A stretch of DNA of 23,915 bases from an uncultured Eubacterium sp. Its GTDB lineage: Bacteria > Bacillota > Clostridia > Lachnospirales > Lachnospiraceae. Location: positions 1 to 23,915 of the forward strand of contig URYE01000038.1 in the NCBI GenBank assembly GCA_900551945.1, given 5' to 3'. A program made the translations under genes and the position numbers. This document shows, in pieces, positions 1 to 7,635 of this stretch. A model generated the notes under the pieces. The model did not search any database, was not told the origin of the DNA, and saw nothing but the letters and a program-made list of their open reading frames with translations. The stretch's first letter is position 1. Each line of letters begins with the position of its first letter.

Positions 1-75
1 GAGAATATGTATTAAGCTATAAGATGAACGCCCAACCGTAAGGGCAAGATGTAGTATTCTATGTTTTTCTACATT
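1..75. other. Short non-coding edge with weak inverted repeats
   Basis: Bases downstream of the minus-strand exonuclease gene. AGAATA at 2-7 can pair with TATTCT at 55-60, and inside that a GC-rich hairpin GCCC (30-33)/GGGC (42-45) has an 8-base loop. No T-run follows on the minus strand, so this is not a normal intrinsic terminator for the gene that ends at 76. It may be a small folded element or chance; the left edge of the window prevents judging it. Confidence 0.25.
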
Positions 76-1299
76 TTATTTTACGGTTAAAATGTTGTTT
101 AAAATGTCTTTAATGTATTCTAAAATTTTATTTGGTGAATTGATAAATTCACTATTTGGCTCAAAAAAGGAATGAGTGTCGCTATAATTTTCTTTAAATG
201 ATGGTGATATTATATTATTGTACTGCATTAAGAAGCTTCCATTTTTGTATATATAGCAATTAGAAGCTTTTGCAGGCTGACGGTAATTTTTATCAATAAA
301 TGAAGCTACACTTTTGTGCATAGCTTGGTCTTCTGATGGTATATAGTAATAATCTTTGTAGTTTGGATAAAAATATTTTAAATTCCCACTAAAAATAGGA
401 GCTTTTATAGTGATTGTATTGTCTTGTATATTGATTAGAAATGGTTCTTTAATGTAATTTATTGGTGTAATAAGTTTACATGGTAAAGTTAGGGTAAATA
501 TAACTTCATAAGATAGATTACCATGATAGTCAATATAATCTGAAATTTTAGTATCTAATAAGTCATAATTATGGTTTATTATATTTAGATAATTTAGTAT
601 AGGAGATATATTAATTAGCCCTTCTATATCGTCATGATTGTGCAAAAGTAGTAGTTCAAGGAGTGTATTGTCTTTTGAAAGCACATAATTTTTATAATAT
701 TTTATAAGCTCACCGCCAGAATATTTATCAGTGCGGTGGATTTTTAAAAATTCTTCAATTGATTTTTGTTTATAATTTTCAAGTCTAAGTAAAGCTTTTA
801 AAGGCTGTATAATGCGAAAAATGTCAATGCTATTATTGATTAAGTCCTTTAAAGGTGAGTTAATATTTAATATATAACATCTTCCATTAATAAAAGAAAT
901 GTCAAATCTTTCTCCATTAAAAGATATAACATATTTGTAATTATTTATAAAAGTTAAAAAGTCTTTTAAAATGTCAGCTTCTTCATTAGGAGAAGTTGCA
1001 AACCACTGTGTATACAACCATTGTGAATTATCACAAGAATTGTCTTTATTTTCTAAAGAAATGTTATTAATATCATTTTCGCAAAAAATATCATTGGTGA
1101 TAGTTGACTTATTTTTAGAAGCGATGTCAGATAGATATGCTGCACCAATTAGATAGCACATAGAATTTTTATACGAAAAGCCTGTTGTTTCTATATCAAA
1201 GAAAATAAAATCGTTAATATTTTTAGAATAATTATTTAAAAGATAAGAAAAATCTTCTTTGAAATGTATATTTTTAAGTACGTTAGTAATTTTTTTCAT
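76..1299 (-). CDS. YprB-like ribonuclease H-fold 3'-5' exonuclease domain protein
   Basis: Predicted 407-residue cytoplasmic protein with a DEDD-type exonuclease domain (RNase_H_2/YprB family). Acidic motifs are in the expected order: FFDIETTGF at residues 33-41 (D35, E37), FNGERFD ending at D133, and HNHDDIEGL around 220-228 (D223/D224). These residues bind the two metals in this superfamily. The N-terminal half resembles YprB; residues after about 240 are lysine/asparagine-rich and I do not recognise a further domain. The ATG start has a GAGG ribosome binding site about 7 bases upstream. It is transcribed away from rnfC, so the 253-base gap between them is a divergent control region. The natural substrate is not known from sequence; the family is usually annotated only as a ribonuclease H-like nuclease. 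Confidence 0.8.
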   Translation of the reverse strand: MKKITNVLKNIHFKEDFSYLLNNYSKNINDFIFFDIETTGFSYKNSMCYLIGAAYLSDIASKNKSTITNDIFCENDINNISLENKDNSCDNSQWLYTQWFATSPNEEADILKDFLTFINNYKYVISFNGERFDISFINGRCYILNINSPLKDLINNSIDIFRIIQPLKALLRLENYKQKSIEEFLKIHRTDKYSGGELIKYYKNYVLSKDNTLLELLLLHNHDDIEGLINISPILNYLNIINHNYDLLDTKISDYIDYHGNLSYEVIFTLTLPCKLITPINYIKEPFLINIQDNTITIKAPIFSGNLKYFYPNYKDYYYIPSEDQAMHKSVASFIDKNYRQPAKASNCYIYKNGSFLMQYNNIISPSFKENYSDTHSFFEPNSEFINSPNKILEYIKDILNNILTVK

Positions 1300-1390
1300 A
1301 AAACCTCATTTCTACATATTTTACATAAATTTTACAAATTGTCATATTTGATGATATTTTGTGTTGAAAAATGACAAATGGTCAATTTAA

Positions 1391-1453
1391 GTTAAAAAAA
1401 TGTCAAATTTTGTTAAAAAAGTATCAGAAAATGTTAAAAAACTATCAGTTTTT
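1391..1453 (+). repeat. Three tandem 21-bp direct repeats upstream of rnfC
   Basis: Units start at 1391, 1412 and 1433, exactly 21 bp apart. Each begins GTTAAAAAA and continues with TGTCAAAT, GTATCAGA or CTATCAGT. A related copy, GTTGAAAAATGACAAAT, starts at 1363. The spacing equals two helical turns, so a protein bound to each unit would sit on the same DNA face. The array ends just before a -10-like sequence, and the third unit overlaps the probable -35. This is the layout of an operator or activator array for the rnf operon, or for the divergent gene. The regulator is not identifiable; TTGTTAA at 1410-1416 equals half of a Rex-type site, but the other half is missing. Confidence 0.6.
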
Positions 1454-1462
1454 GTCTATTAT
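1434..1462 (+). promoter_or_regulatory. Possible sigma-A promoter of the rnf operon
   Basis: TTAAAA (1434-1439), a 17-bp spacer and TATTAT (1457-1462) give a weak match to TTGACA/TATAAT. TATACT at 1462-1467 is an alternative -10. The -35 lies inside the third 21-bp repeat, so binding there should affect transcription. It would leave a leader of roughly 80 bases before rnfC. Assigned from position and consensus only. Confidence 0.4.
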
Positions 1463-1552
1463 ATACTAATGTATACACAAAAAAAAGTAGATTTTCTTCG
1501 CTTAATGATATAAAATATTAATTAGATAAAAAATTATAAGGAGAATTATGTC

Positions 1553-2869
1553 ATGGGAAAATCTACATTTAAAGGTGGAGTACATCCATATGATGGTAAG
1601 GAATTGTCGAAAGATGTTCCAATCAAAGAACTATTCCCAGAGGGTGATATGGTATTTCCTCTCTCACAGCATATAGGAGCTCCAGCAGTTCCAGTTGTTG
1701 CAAAGGGAGACCATGTATTAGCAGGTCAGCTAATAGCAGAGGCAGGCGGATTTATTTCTGCTAATATCCATTCATCTGTTTCAGGTACAGTTAAGGCGAT
1801 TGAGCCAAGAACACTTGCAACAGGCGGTAAGTGCAATTCAATTATCATTGAGAATGATGGAAAGTATGAAGAGGTCGAATATTTTCCAAAGAAGCTTGAA
1901 GAACTTTCAAGAGAAGAAATCAGAGAACGAGTTAAGGCAGCAGGCGTAGTAGGTATGGGAGGTGCTGGTTTCCCAACTAATGTAAAGCTTACACCAAAGA
2001 ATCCAGAAGCAATAGATTATATTATTGTTAATGGTGCAGAATGTGAGCCTTATCTTACATCAGATTACAGAAGAATGTTAGAAGAATCTGATAAGCTCGT
2101 TTTAGGTCTTAAAGTTGCGTTATCACTTTTCGACCACGCACATGGTATTATCGGTATTGAAGATAATAAGCCAGAAGCAATTGTAGCTATGCAAAAGGCA
2201 GTTGCAAATGAACCTAACATAGAAGTAAAAGAACTTGTGACTAAGTATCCACAGGGTGGAGAGCGTTCTTTAATCTATGCAACAACAGGAAGAAGTATCA
2301 ATTCTTCAATGCTTCCTGCTGACGCAGGCTGTATAGTACAAAACGTTGATACAATTTATTCAATTTACAGAGCTGTTATTGAAGGTAAGCCATTAACAAG
2401 AAGAATTGTTACTGTAACAGGTGATGGAGTTAAAAATCCTGGAAACTTCAATGTATGGCTTGGTATGAATTACAGACAGCTTCTTGACGCAGCAGGCGGT
2501 CCTGTTGGTGAACCTGAAAAGTATATCTCAGGTGGTCCAATGATGGGATTTGCTATGTATAGTCTTGATGTTCCTGTAGTTAAGGGTAGCTCATCACTTC
2601 TTGTTATGAAGGAAGATATTGTGTCAAAAATTGAATCATCTGCTTGTATAAGATGTGGCAGATGTGGCGAGGGCTGTCCAAGTCATCTTCTTCCAGCAAA
2701 GCTTGCAGGCTTCGCTTCAAGAAATAACGAAGCAGGTTTCCTTAAGTTTGATGGTATGGAATGTGTTGAATGTGGTAGCTGTTCATTTGTCTGTCCAGCT
2801 AAGCGACCATTGACACAGCAGATTAAGTCAATGAGAAGAACAATTATGGCTAACAGAAGAAAGAAGTAG
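1553..2869 (+). CDS. rnfC: RnfC, NADH-facing iron-sulfur flavoprotein subunit of the Rnf complex
   Basis: First gene of the rnf operon, 438 residues. Rnf couples ferredoxin oxidation to NAD+ reduction and pumps Na+ or H+ across the cytoplasmic membrane; RnfC is the peripheral subunit that binds FMN and NAD(H). Visible signs are the glycine-rich VVGMGGAGFP segment at about 132-141, as in NuoF-type nucleotide-binding folds, and two [4Fe-4S] motifs, C365-x2-C368-x2-C371-x3-C375 and C404-x2-C407-x2-C410-x3-C414, the second followed by P. The N-terminal FKGGVHP is typical of RnfC. I chose ATG 1553 because GGAG lies 9 bases upstream; ATG at 1548 is in another frame. The gene ends four bases before the long reading frame of rnfD begins, so the two are co-transcribed. 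Confidence 0.97.
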   Translation: MGKSTFKGGVHPYDGKELSKDVPIKELFPEGDMVFPLSQHIGAPAVPVVAKGDHVLAGQLIAEAGGFISANIHSSVSGTVKAIEPRTLATGGKCNSIIIENDGKYEEVEYFPKKLEELSREEIRERVKAAGVVGMGGAGFPTNVKLTPKNPEAIDYIIVNGAECEPYLTSDYRRMLEESDKLVLGLKVALSLFDHAHGIIGIEDNKPEAIVAMQKAVANEPNIEVKELVTKYPQGGERSLIYATTGRSINSSMLPADAGCIVQNVDTIYSIYRAVIEGKPLTRRIVTVTGDGVKNPGNFNVWLGMNYRQLLDAAGGPVGEPEKYISGGPMMGFAMYSLDVPVVKGSSSLLVMKEDIVSKIESSACIRCGRCGEGCPSHLLPAKLAGFASRNNEAGFLKFDGMECVECGSCSFVCPAKRPLTQQIKSMRRTIMANRRKK

Positions 2870-2885
2870 AAAGGTGGACAAATCA

Positions 2886-3845
2886 GTGAGTGATTTATTT
2901 AACGTATCGACAAATCCTCATGTACGAAGCAAGGATACGACGCAGACAATAATGAGAGATGTTCTTATTGCTCTAGCGCCTGCTAGTATATTTGGTGTTT
3001 ATAACTTTGGGCTTGATGCGCTTATAAGAATTGTAGTAGGTATTGCAGCTTGTATGGCGTTTGAAGCTCTTTATCAGTATCTAATGCACAAAAAGATTAC
3101 TGTAATGGACTTAAGTGCAGCCGTTACAGGACTTTTAATAGCCCTTAATGTTCCTCCAACATTAAATATTGGATTTGAAATTATTGGCTGTGCATTTGCA
3201 ATTATTATTGTTAAGCAGTTATTTGGTGGTTTAGGTCAGAACTTTATGAACCCTGCTCTTGCAGCAAGATGTTTCCTTCTTATTGCATTTACAGGTCCAA
3301 TGACAAAGTTCGTTTATGATGGTGTATCAGGAGCAACTCCTCTTGCAATCTTAAAGCCAGGTGGAGAAGCAGAAGGTACAGTAAGTCTTATGGATATGTT
3401 TATTGGTAAAACAGGTGGTGTTATTGGTGAAACATCAGTAATTTGCCTTTTAATAGGTGCTATATACCTTGTTTTCCGTAAGGTTATTTCTTTAAGAATA
3501 CCTGTAACTTATGTTGCTACATTTGCAGTACTTATATTCCTTTTTGCACCAGGTCATCAGTTTGATGTTACATATTTAGCTGAACAGATTTGTGGTGGTG
3601 GTCTTATATTAGGTGCTTTCTTTATGGCAACTGATTATGTAACTTCACCAATTACACCTAATGGTAAGATTGTATTCGGTGTTGTTTTAGGTTTACTTAC
3701 ATTTATATTCAGAATGTTTGGTGGTTCAGCAGAAGGTGTTTCTTATGCAATTATCTTCTCAAACCTTTTAGTACCACTTATTGAAATGGTAACAGTTCCA
3801 AAGTCATTTGGTAAGAAGAAACCAGAAAAGGAGGCTGCAAAATAA
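2886..3845 (+). CDS. rnfD: RnfD, membrane flavoprotein subunit of the Rnf complex
   Basis: Integral membrane subunit with about nine to ten hydrophobic segments, related to NqrB. It carries covalently bound FMN on the threonine of an SGAT motif; here S148-G-A-T151 within DGVSGATPLA is intact. Another family hallmark is FMNPALAARCF near residue 120. I start it at GTG 2886 rather than GTG 2874, because AAGGTGG at 2871-2877 is an excellent ribosome binding site 8 bases before 2886 and overlaps 2874; the resulting MSDLFNVSTNPH matches the usual RnfD N-terminus. Length is then 319 residues. Its stop overlaps the rnfG start (TAATG), which implies translational coupling. Attachment of FMN needs an ApbE-type transferase, which is not encoded in this window. 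Confidence 0.96.
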   Translation: MSDLFNVSTNPHVRSKDTTQTIMRDVLIALAPASIFGVYNFGLDALIRIVVGIAACMAFEALYQYLMHKKITVMDLSAAVTGLLIALNVPPTLNIGFEIIGCAFAIIIVKQLFGGLGQNFMNPALAARCFLLIAFTGPMTKFVYDGVSGATPLAILKPGGEAEGTVSLMDMFIGKTGGVIGETSVICLLIGAIYLVFRKVISLRIPVTYVATFAVLIFLFAPGHQFDVTYLAEQICGGGLILGAFFMATDYVTSPITPNGKIVFGVVLGLLTFIFRMFGGSAEGVSYAIIFSNLLVPLIEMVTVPKSFGKKKPEKEAAK

Positions 3846-4495
3846 TGAACAAAATTATTAAAGACGCATGTATATTATTTGCGATTACACTTGTAGCCGG
3901 AGTTTTACTTGGTGCTGTTTATGATATTACTAAAGCACCAATAGCTAATCAGAATGAAAAAGCTAAACAAGAAGCTTACAAAGCAGTTATGGCTGATGCT
4001 GAAAGCTTTGAAGAAATTGACGGATTTAGTGTAGAAGATGGAGCAACAGCTTATTTAGCAAATGGTGATGAAGATTATTCAGCCGATGAAATAACAGAAG
4101 TTGTTGCTGGTATTAAGAACAACAAGATAGTAGGTTTTGTTGTTACAGTTGTAGCTGGTGATGGTTACGGCGGAGATATTAAGTTCTCAGTTGGTGTTAA
4201 GGCTGATGGTACATATTCAGGTACATCAATCCTTTCTATCAGCGAAACTGCTGGTCTTGGTATGAGAGCTAAGACAGACCCAACATTTCTTGGTCAGTTA
4301 GAAGGCAAGAACGTAAGTAAGTTCAATGTTGTAAAAGATGGAACAGGTTCATCAGCAGATGATAAGGTTGACGCAATCGGTGGTTCAACAGTTACATCTA
4401 AGGCAGTTATCAAGGGTGTTAATGCAGCTTTAACTGTATACAATGGACTTGTTTCTGAAAATGTAAAAACAGTAGGAGGTGCTACAATTGAATAA
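3845..4495 (+). CDS. rnfG: RnfG, FMN-binding extracytoplasmic subunit of the Rnf complex
   Basis: 216-residue protein with one N-terminal membrane anchor (about residues 8-26) and an outward-facing FMN-binding domain, as in NqrC. It relays electrons between the flavins of the complex. AGGAGG lies about 10 bases upstream of the start, inside the rnfD end. The region expected to carry covalent FMN reads VDAIGGSTVTSKAV, with G179-G-S-T182, where the family usually has [S/T]GAT[S/T]. The modified threonine is kept but the two positions before it differ, so flavinylation is likely but the motif is non-standard. The last bases overlap rnfE by 8 bases. Confidence 0.93.
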   Translation: MNKIIKDACILFAITLVAGVLLGAVYDITKAPIANQNEKAKQEAYKAVMADAESFEEIDGFSVEDGATAYLANGDEDYSADEITEVVAGIKNNKIVGFVVTVVAGDGYGGDIKFSVGVKADGTYSGTSILSISETAGLGMRAKTDPTFLGQLEGKNVSKFNVVKDGTGSSADDKVDAIGGSTVTSKAVIKGVNAALTVYNGLVSENVKTVGGATIE

Positions 4496-5153
4496 ATGTG
4501 CTGAAAGACTTTATAATGGTTTAATCAAAGAAAATCCTACATTTGTTTTAACACTTGGTATGTGTCCAACACTTGCTGTTACAACATCAGCAATTAATGG
4601 TATAGGTATGGGACTTTCTTCAACAGTAGTATTAGTGATGTCTAACCTTATGATATCATTACTTAGAAAAGTTATTCCAGATGGTGTAAGAATGCCAGCG
4701 TTCATCGTTATCGTTGCTTCATTCGTTACAATGGTACAGTTCCTTATGCAGGGCTACCTTCCATCACTTTATGATTCACTCGGAATTTATATTCCACTTA
4801 TCGTTGTTAATTGTATTATTCTTGGTCGTGCTGAGTCTTATGCTTCTAAGAACCCAGTTATTCCATCAGCATTTGATGGTCTTGGTATGGGTCTTGGCTT
4901 CACATGTGCGATTACAATTCTTGGTGCTGTAAGAGAACTTCTTGGTGCAGGTACAATCCTTTCAACAGGAAGCTCAGCATTAGTTGATTTCTCTACAATG
5001 GGATATACTCCAGCAAGTATATTTATTCTTGCTCCTGGAGCATTCTTTGTTCTTGCAATGTGTATTGCTGTTATGAACAGAATTAAGAGAAAAAATGGTA
5101 TGAAGCAGGCAGAAGTTCCTGATTATATCGGAGATGACGAAAAAGATGCTTAA
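4488..5153 (+). CDS. rnfE: RnfE, integral membrane subunit of the Rnf complex
   Basis: 221-residue, six-helix membrane protein homologous to NqrD and paired in the complex with RnfA. The family signature KENPTFVLTLGMCPTLAVT occurs near the N-terminus; the cysteine there is one of the conserved residues implicated in a membrane [2Fe-2S] cluster shared with RnfA. I choose TTG 4488 as start: AGGAGGT at 4474-4480 is 7 bases upstream, whereas the in-frame GTG at 4479 overlaps that site. This gives MNKCAERLYNG, the usual RnfE beginning. The overlap with rnfG suggests coupled translation. A 71-base gap containing a perfect palindrome separates it from rnfA. Confidence 0.95.
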   Translation: MNKCAERLYNGLIKENPTFVLTLGMCPTLAVTTSAINGIGMGLSSTVVLVMSNLMISLLRKVIPDGVRMPAFIVIVASFVTMVQFLMQGYLPSLYDSLGIYIPLIVVNCIILGRAESYASKNPVIPSAFDGLGMGLGFTCAITILGAVRELLGAGTILSTGSSALVDFSTMGYTPASIFILAPGAFFVLAMCIAVMNRIKRKNGMKQAEVPDYIGDDEKDA

Positions 5154-5194
5154 ACATAGATTATTCTGTGTTGTAGCAAAAGCTTAATATTTTA

Positions 5195-5210
5195 TGCGTA
5201 TTAATACGCA
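5195..5210. repeat. 16-bp perfect palindrome between rnfE and rnfA
   Basis: TGCGTATTAATACGCA reads the same on both strands. It lies in the only sizeable gap of the rnf operon, shortly before the rnfA ribosome binding site. In RNA it can form at most a small hairpin with a tight loop; in DNA it could be a dimeric protein site. There is no T-run, so it is not an intrinsic terminator. Confidence 0.5.
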
Positions 5211-5224
5211 GGAATGGAGATATA

Positions 5225-5797
5225 ATGAGTTTATTAATTATAGCGATTAGTGCTGCATTGGTAAACAATGTAGTTTTAAGTCAGTTCCTCGGTCTGTGTC
5301 CTTTCCTTGGTGTATCTAAGAAGATTAACACAGCAGCCGGTATGGGTGGAGCTGTTATCGGTGTTCTTACAATAGCATCTGCGCTTTGTAGTCTTATATA
5401 TGACTTTATTTTAACACCGCTTGATTTAACATACTTAAATACAATCGTATTTATCCTTGTAATTGCTTCATTAGTTCAGTTCGTTGAAATGTTCTTAAAG
5501 AAGACATCACCAGCTCTTTATGAGTCACTTGGTGTATACCTTCCACTTATTACAACTAACTGTGCTGTTCTTGGTGTTGCTCTTACAAATGTTCAGAATG
5601 GTTACAACTTTATTGAATCAGTTGTATGTGGTTTTGGTACAGCAATTGGTTTCACTATCGCCATTGTTATTATGGCAGGTATTCGTGAAAGAATTGAATT
5701 TAACGATGTTCCAGAAAGTTTCCAGGGAATGCCATTAGTTCTTCTTACAGCAGGACTTATGTCAATTGCATTCTTCGGTTTCTCAGGAATACTTTAA
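5225..5797 (+). CDS. rnfA: RnfA, integral membrane subunit of the Rnf complex
   Basis: 190 residues, six predicted membrane helices, homologous to NqrE and to RnfE. The segment NNVVLSQFLGLCPFLGVSK (residues about 14-32) with its conserved cysteine, and a second conserved ITTNCAVLGVAL around 108-119, are diagnostic. RnfA and RnfE face each other as inverted half-repeats in the membrane and form the central ion/electron channel of the complex. The ATG has GGAGAT 5-7 bases upstream. It follows rnfE after 71 bases and precedes rnfB by 18 bases. Confidence 0.96.
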   Translation: MSLLIIAISAALVNNVVLSQFLGLCPFLGVSKKINTAAGMGGAVIGVLTIASALCSLIYDFILTPLDLTYLNTIVFILVIASLVQFVEMFLKKTSPALYESLGVYLPLITTNCAVLGVALTNVQNGYNFIESVVCGFGTAIGFTIAIVIMAGIRERIEFNDVPESFQGMPLVLLTAGLMSIAFFGFSGIL

Positions 5798-5815
5798 GAG
5801 AGAGGAGAGCATAAA

Positions 5816-6616
5816 ATGACAGGTATTATTATTGCGGCAGTAGTTGTTGGCTGCGTAGGTCTTGTACTCGGACTCTTTCTTGGTTTCATGGGTAAGAAGT
5901 TTGCAGTAGAGGTTGACCAGAAGGAAATCGATGTTAGAGCAGAACTTCCAGGTAACAACTGTGGTGGTTGTGGATATGCTGGTTGTGACGCACTTGCTAA
6001 GGCAATTGCAGCAGGGGAAGCAGAAGTAAATGCTTGTCCTGTTGGAGGAGAAAAAGCCGCTGCTAAGATTGCAGCTATTATGGGTGCAGAAGTTGGCGAC
6101 AGTGTAAGAATGACAGCATTTGTTAAATGTTCTGGTGACTGTAACAGTGCTAAAGAAAATTATAAGTACTCAGGTGTTGAAGAATGTACAGTAATGCCAT
6201 TTGCACCAAATGGTGGTTCTAAGGCTTGTACATACGGTTGTATGGGTTATGGTTCATGTGTTAAGGCATGTCCATTTGATGCAATCCATGTAAAAGATGG
6301 TATTGCAGTTGTTGATAAGGAAAAGTGTAAGGCTTGTGGTAAGTGTGTTGCTACTTGTCCAAGACACCTTATTGAACTTATTCCATACAAGGCTAAGTAT
6401 GCCGTAACTTGTGCTTCTAAGGATAAGGGTAAAGATGTAATGGTAGCTTGTTCAGTTGGTTGTATCGGTTGTATGCTTTGTACAAAGCAATGTAAGTTTG
6501 ATGCTATCACAGTTGAGAATAATATTGCACACATTGATTATGACAAGTGTGTTGGCTGTGGATTATGTGCTTCTAAGTGTCCAAAGAAGATTATTCATTT
6601 ACAACAGAATAAGTAA
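5816..6616 (+). CDS. rnfB: RnfB, ferredoxin-docking polyferredoxin subunit of the Rnf complex
   Basis: 266-residue subunit that accepts electrons from reduced ferredoxin. It has one N-terminal membrane helix (about 3-26), the RnfB-specific cluster motif NNCGGCGYAGCD with C49, C52, C57 and C74, then four ferredoxin-type cysteine sets: C138/C142/C148/C152, C171/C174/C177/C181, C212/C216/C219/C222/C226 and C245/C248/C251/C255. Proline follows the last cysteine in several sets, as in 2[4Fe-4S] ferredoxins. The number of clusters fits the longer clostridial RnfB type rather than the shorter proteobacterial one. It is the last gene of the operon and is followed by a strong intrinsic terminator. Confidence 0.96.
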   Translation: MTGIIIAAVVVGCVGLVLGLFLGFMGKKFAVEVDQKEIDVRAELPGNNCGGCGYAGCDALAKAIAAGEAEVNACPVGGEKAAAKIAAIMGAEVGDSVRMTAFVKCSGDCNSAKENYKYSGVEECTVMPFAPNGGSKACTYGCMGYGSCVKACPFDAIHVKDGIAVVDKEKCKACGKCVATCPRHLIELIPYKAKYAVTCASKDKGKDVMVACSVGCIGCMLCTKQCKFDAITVENNIAHIDYDKCVGCGLCASKCPKKIIHLQQNK

Positions 6617-6642
6617 TAATTGAATAAGATAATTTAGTTTTT

Positions 6643-6685
6643 AAAGAGATTGATGTGTTGTGATTATCATATCAATCTCTTTTTT
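6643..6685 (+). terminator. Intrinsic terminator of the rnf operon
   Basis: AGAGATTGAT (6645-6654) pairs perfectly with ATCAATCTCT (6671-6680), with further A/T pairs outside, and a T-run follows at 6680-6685. It lies 27 bases after the rnfB stop, which closes the operon and places element A and the next genes in separate transcription units. Confidence 0.85.
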
Positions 6686-6705
6686 GTATATATTTTGGTT
6701 GTGGT

Positions 6706-6858
6706 GATAGCAGGAGTATATAAGTAAACACACACCAGTAAAAGTACAACCACCTATATTTGTATGCCTTCATCGAACAAGGGTCTTCGCTGTAGACACA
6801 CAAATATAGATGATTGTTCTTTTAATGGTGCATTTATTGCTTATATACTCCTGCTATC
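6706..6858 (+). repeat. Structured palindromic element A (copy 1; candidate structured RNA)
   Basis: Bounded by a perfect 19-bp inverted repeat (6706-6724 with 6840-6858). Inside it, further pairs stack in order: CACCA (6733-6737) with TGGTG (6826-6830), AAAG (6741-6744) with CTTT (6819-6822), ACAA (6746-6749) with TTGT (6814-6817), and CTATATTTGT (6754-6763) with ACAAATATAG (6800-6809). The tip has two small hairpins, CCTT/AAGG (6767-6782) and GTCT/AGAC (6783-6797). Conserved stretches CACACCA, AAAGTACAA and TTGTTCTTTTAATGGT recur in element B at the same places of the fold. It lies after the rnf terminator, with no clear promoter. It could be a small RNA or a non-coding mobile palindrome; orientation is taken from the match to B. 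Confidence 0.65.
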
Positions 6859-7017
6859 TTTACGGTAGGTTGTATTGGTATTATTAAGTAAGAAATTAAT
6901 TTTATTGTGGGAAGTGATAAGGGGAAATTTGCTTTAATTGAGTGGGGATAGTGTTATAGCTAGGTGATGAAGTGGATTGTTATGTTGGTATGATTGGAAA
7001 ATATGAAAACTCATGTA

Positions 7018-7046
7018 TTGAAAAAAGTTAGGGAAGTATTTATAAT
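7018..7046 (+). promoter_or_regulatory. Sigma-A promoter for the NusG-II / Gx gene pair
   Basis: TTGAAA (7018-7023), a 17-bp spacer and a perfect TATAAT (7041-7046). Transcription should start near 7053, leaving a leader of about 30 bases. This supports ATG 7082 as the start of the next gene, because a GTG start at 7049 would lie before the transcript begins. Confidence 0.75.
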
Positions 7047-7081
7047 ATGTGGGGAGTAAAAAGTTTAGAATGGAGAATCAA

Positions 7082-7492
7082 ATGAATACAGAACTAAGTA
7101 ATGTTAAGAAGAAAAAAAGGGATATTATTTTTATTGGGGTGCTTTTAGTGGTGGCATTGATAGCATTTTTTGTAGTAGATAAATTTATTAAAAAAGATGG
7201 AAATAAAGTTGTTATTAAGGTTGACGGGGAGATTGTTAAAATTGTTAATCTGACAGACACAAATAATATTATTGTTAATGGATATGATGGTGGAACTAAT
7301 ACTGTTGTAATTGAAAATGGAACTGTGTATATGACAGAAGCTGACTGCCCTGATAAGATTTGTGTTAATACGGGAAAGATAAGTAAGATTGGAGAAACTA
7401 TTGTTTGTCTGCCACATAGAGTAGTGGTGGAAATTCAAGGGGAAGTATCTCAAAGTGATAGTGATGATAGTATAGACTCTGTAGTCAAATAA
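7082..7492 (+). CDS. NusG domain II-containing membrane-anchored protein
   Basis: 136-residue protein with a lysine-rich cytoplasmic start, one membrane helix (about residues 14-33) and an outward NusG_II domain. The diagnostic motif is ADCPDKIC (C89, C94) followed by GETIVCLPHRVVVEI (C109), three conserved cysteines of this family. The domain is unrelated in function to the transcription factor NusG. Such proteins sit beside Gx-type membrane proteins in Firmicute flavin- or quinone-linked electron-transfer loci; I recall this pair as EetA/EetB of the Listeria extracellular electron-transfer locus, stated as memory rather than search. GGAG at 7072-7075 is 6 bases before the chosen ATG and the promoter position agrees. 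The protein's biochemical role is not established by the sequence. Confidence 0.82.
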   Translation: MNTELSNVKKKKRDIIFIGVLLVVALIAFFVVDKFIKKDGNKVVIKVDGEIVKIVNLTDTNNIIVNGYDGGTNTVVIENGTVYMTEADCPDKICVNTGKISKIGETIVCLPHRVVVEIQGEVSQSDSDDSIDSVVK

Positions 7493-7507
7493 TAGTAAAT
7501 AAATACA

Positions 7508-7577
7508 TATTCTCGCAACTGGATATCAAGAACTGTGGTGTTATCGTTAAGTAATGGTGGGATTGTGAGTATAGGCT
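7508..7577. repeat. Imperfect inverted repeat before the Gx gene
   Basis: A 12-13 base arm beginning TATTCTCGCAAC at about 7508 pairs, with two or three mismatches, with the arm ending TTGTGAGTATA at about 7577. It lies in the 143-base gap between the NusG-II gene and the Gx gene. It could be a leader structure or a weak attenuator, but there is no T-run. Low confidence. Confidence 0.25.
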
Positions 7578-7635
7578 TAGATTATTGGAAATATGTAATA
7601 AATTTTTTGAAAATAAGAAAGGGTATTGATAAAAA

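Noticed and set aside
1391..1453. CRISPR array
   Set aside because: The units are directly adjacent without unique spacers, only three copies exist, and no cas gene is nearby.
6706..6858. Insertion sequence or transposase remnant
   Set aside because: No coding capacity or transposase similarity, and no clear target duplication; only the palindromic structure and the match to element B can be supported.
7049..7081. Upstream GTG start for the NusG-II gene
   Set aside because: It falls within the predicted transcription start region of the TTGAAA/TATAAT promoter, while ATG 7082 has a well-placed GGAG.
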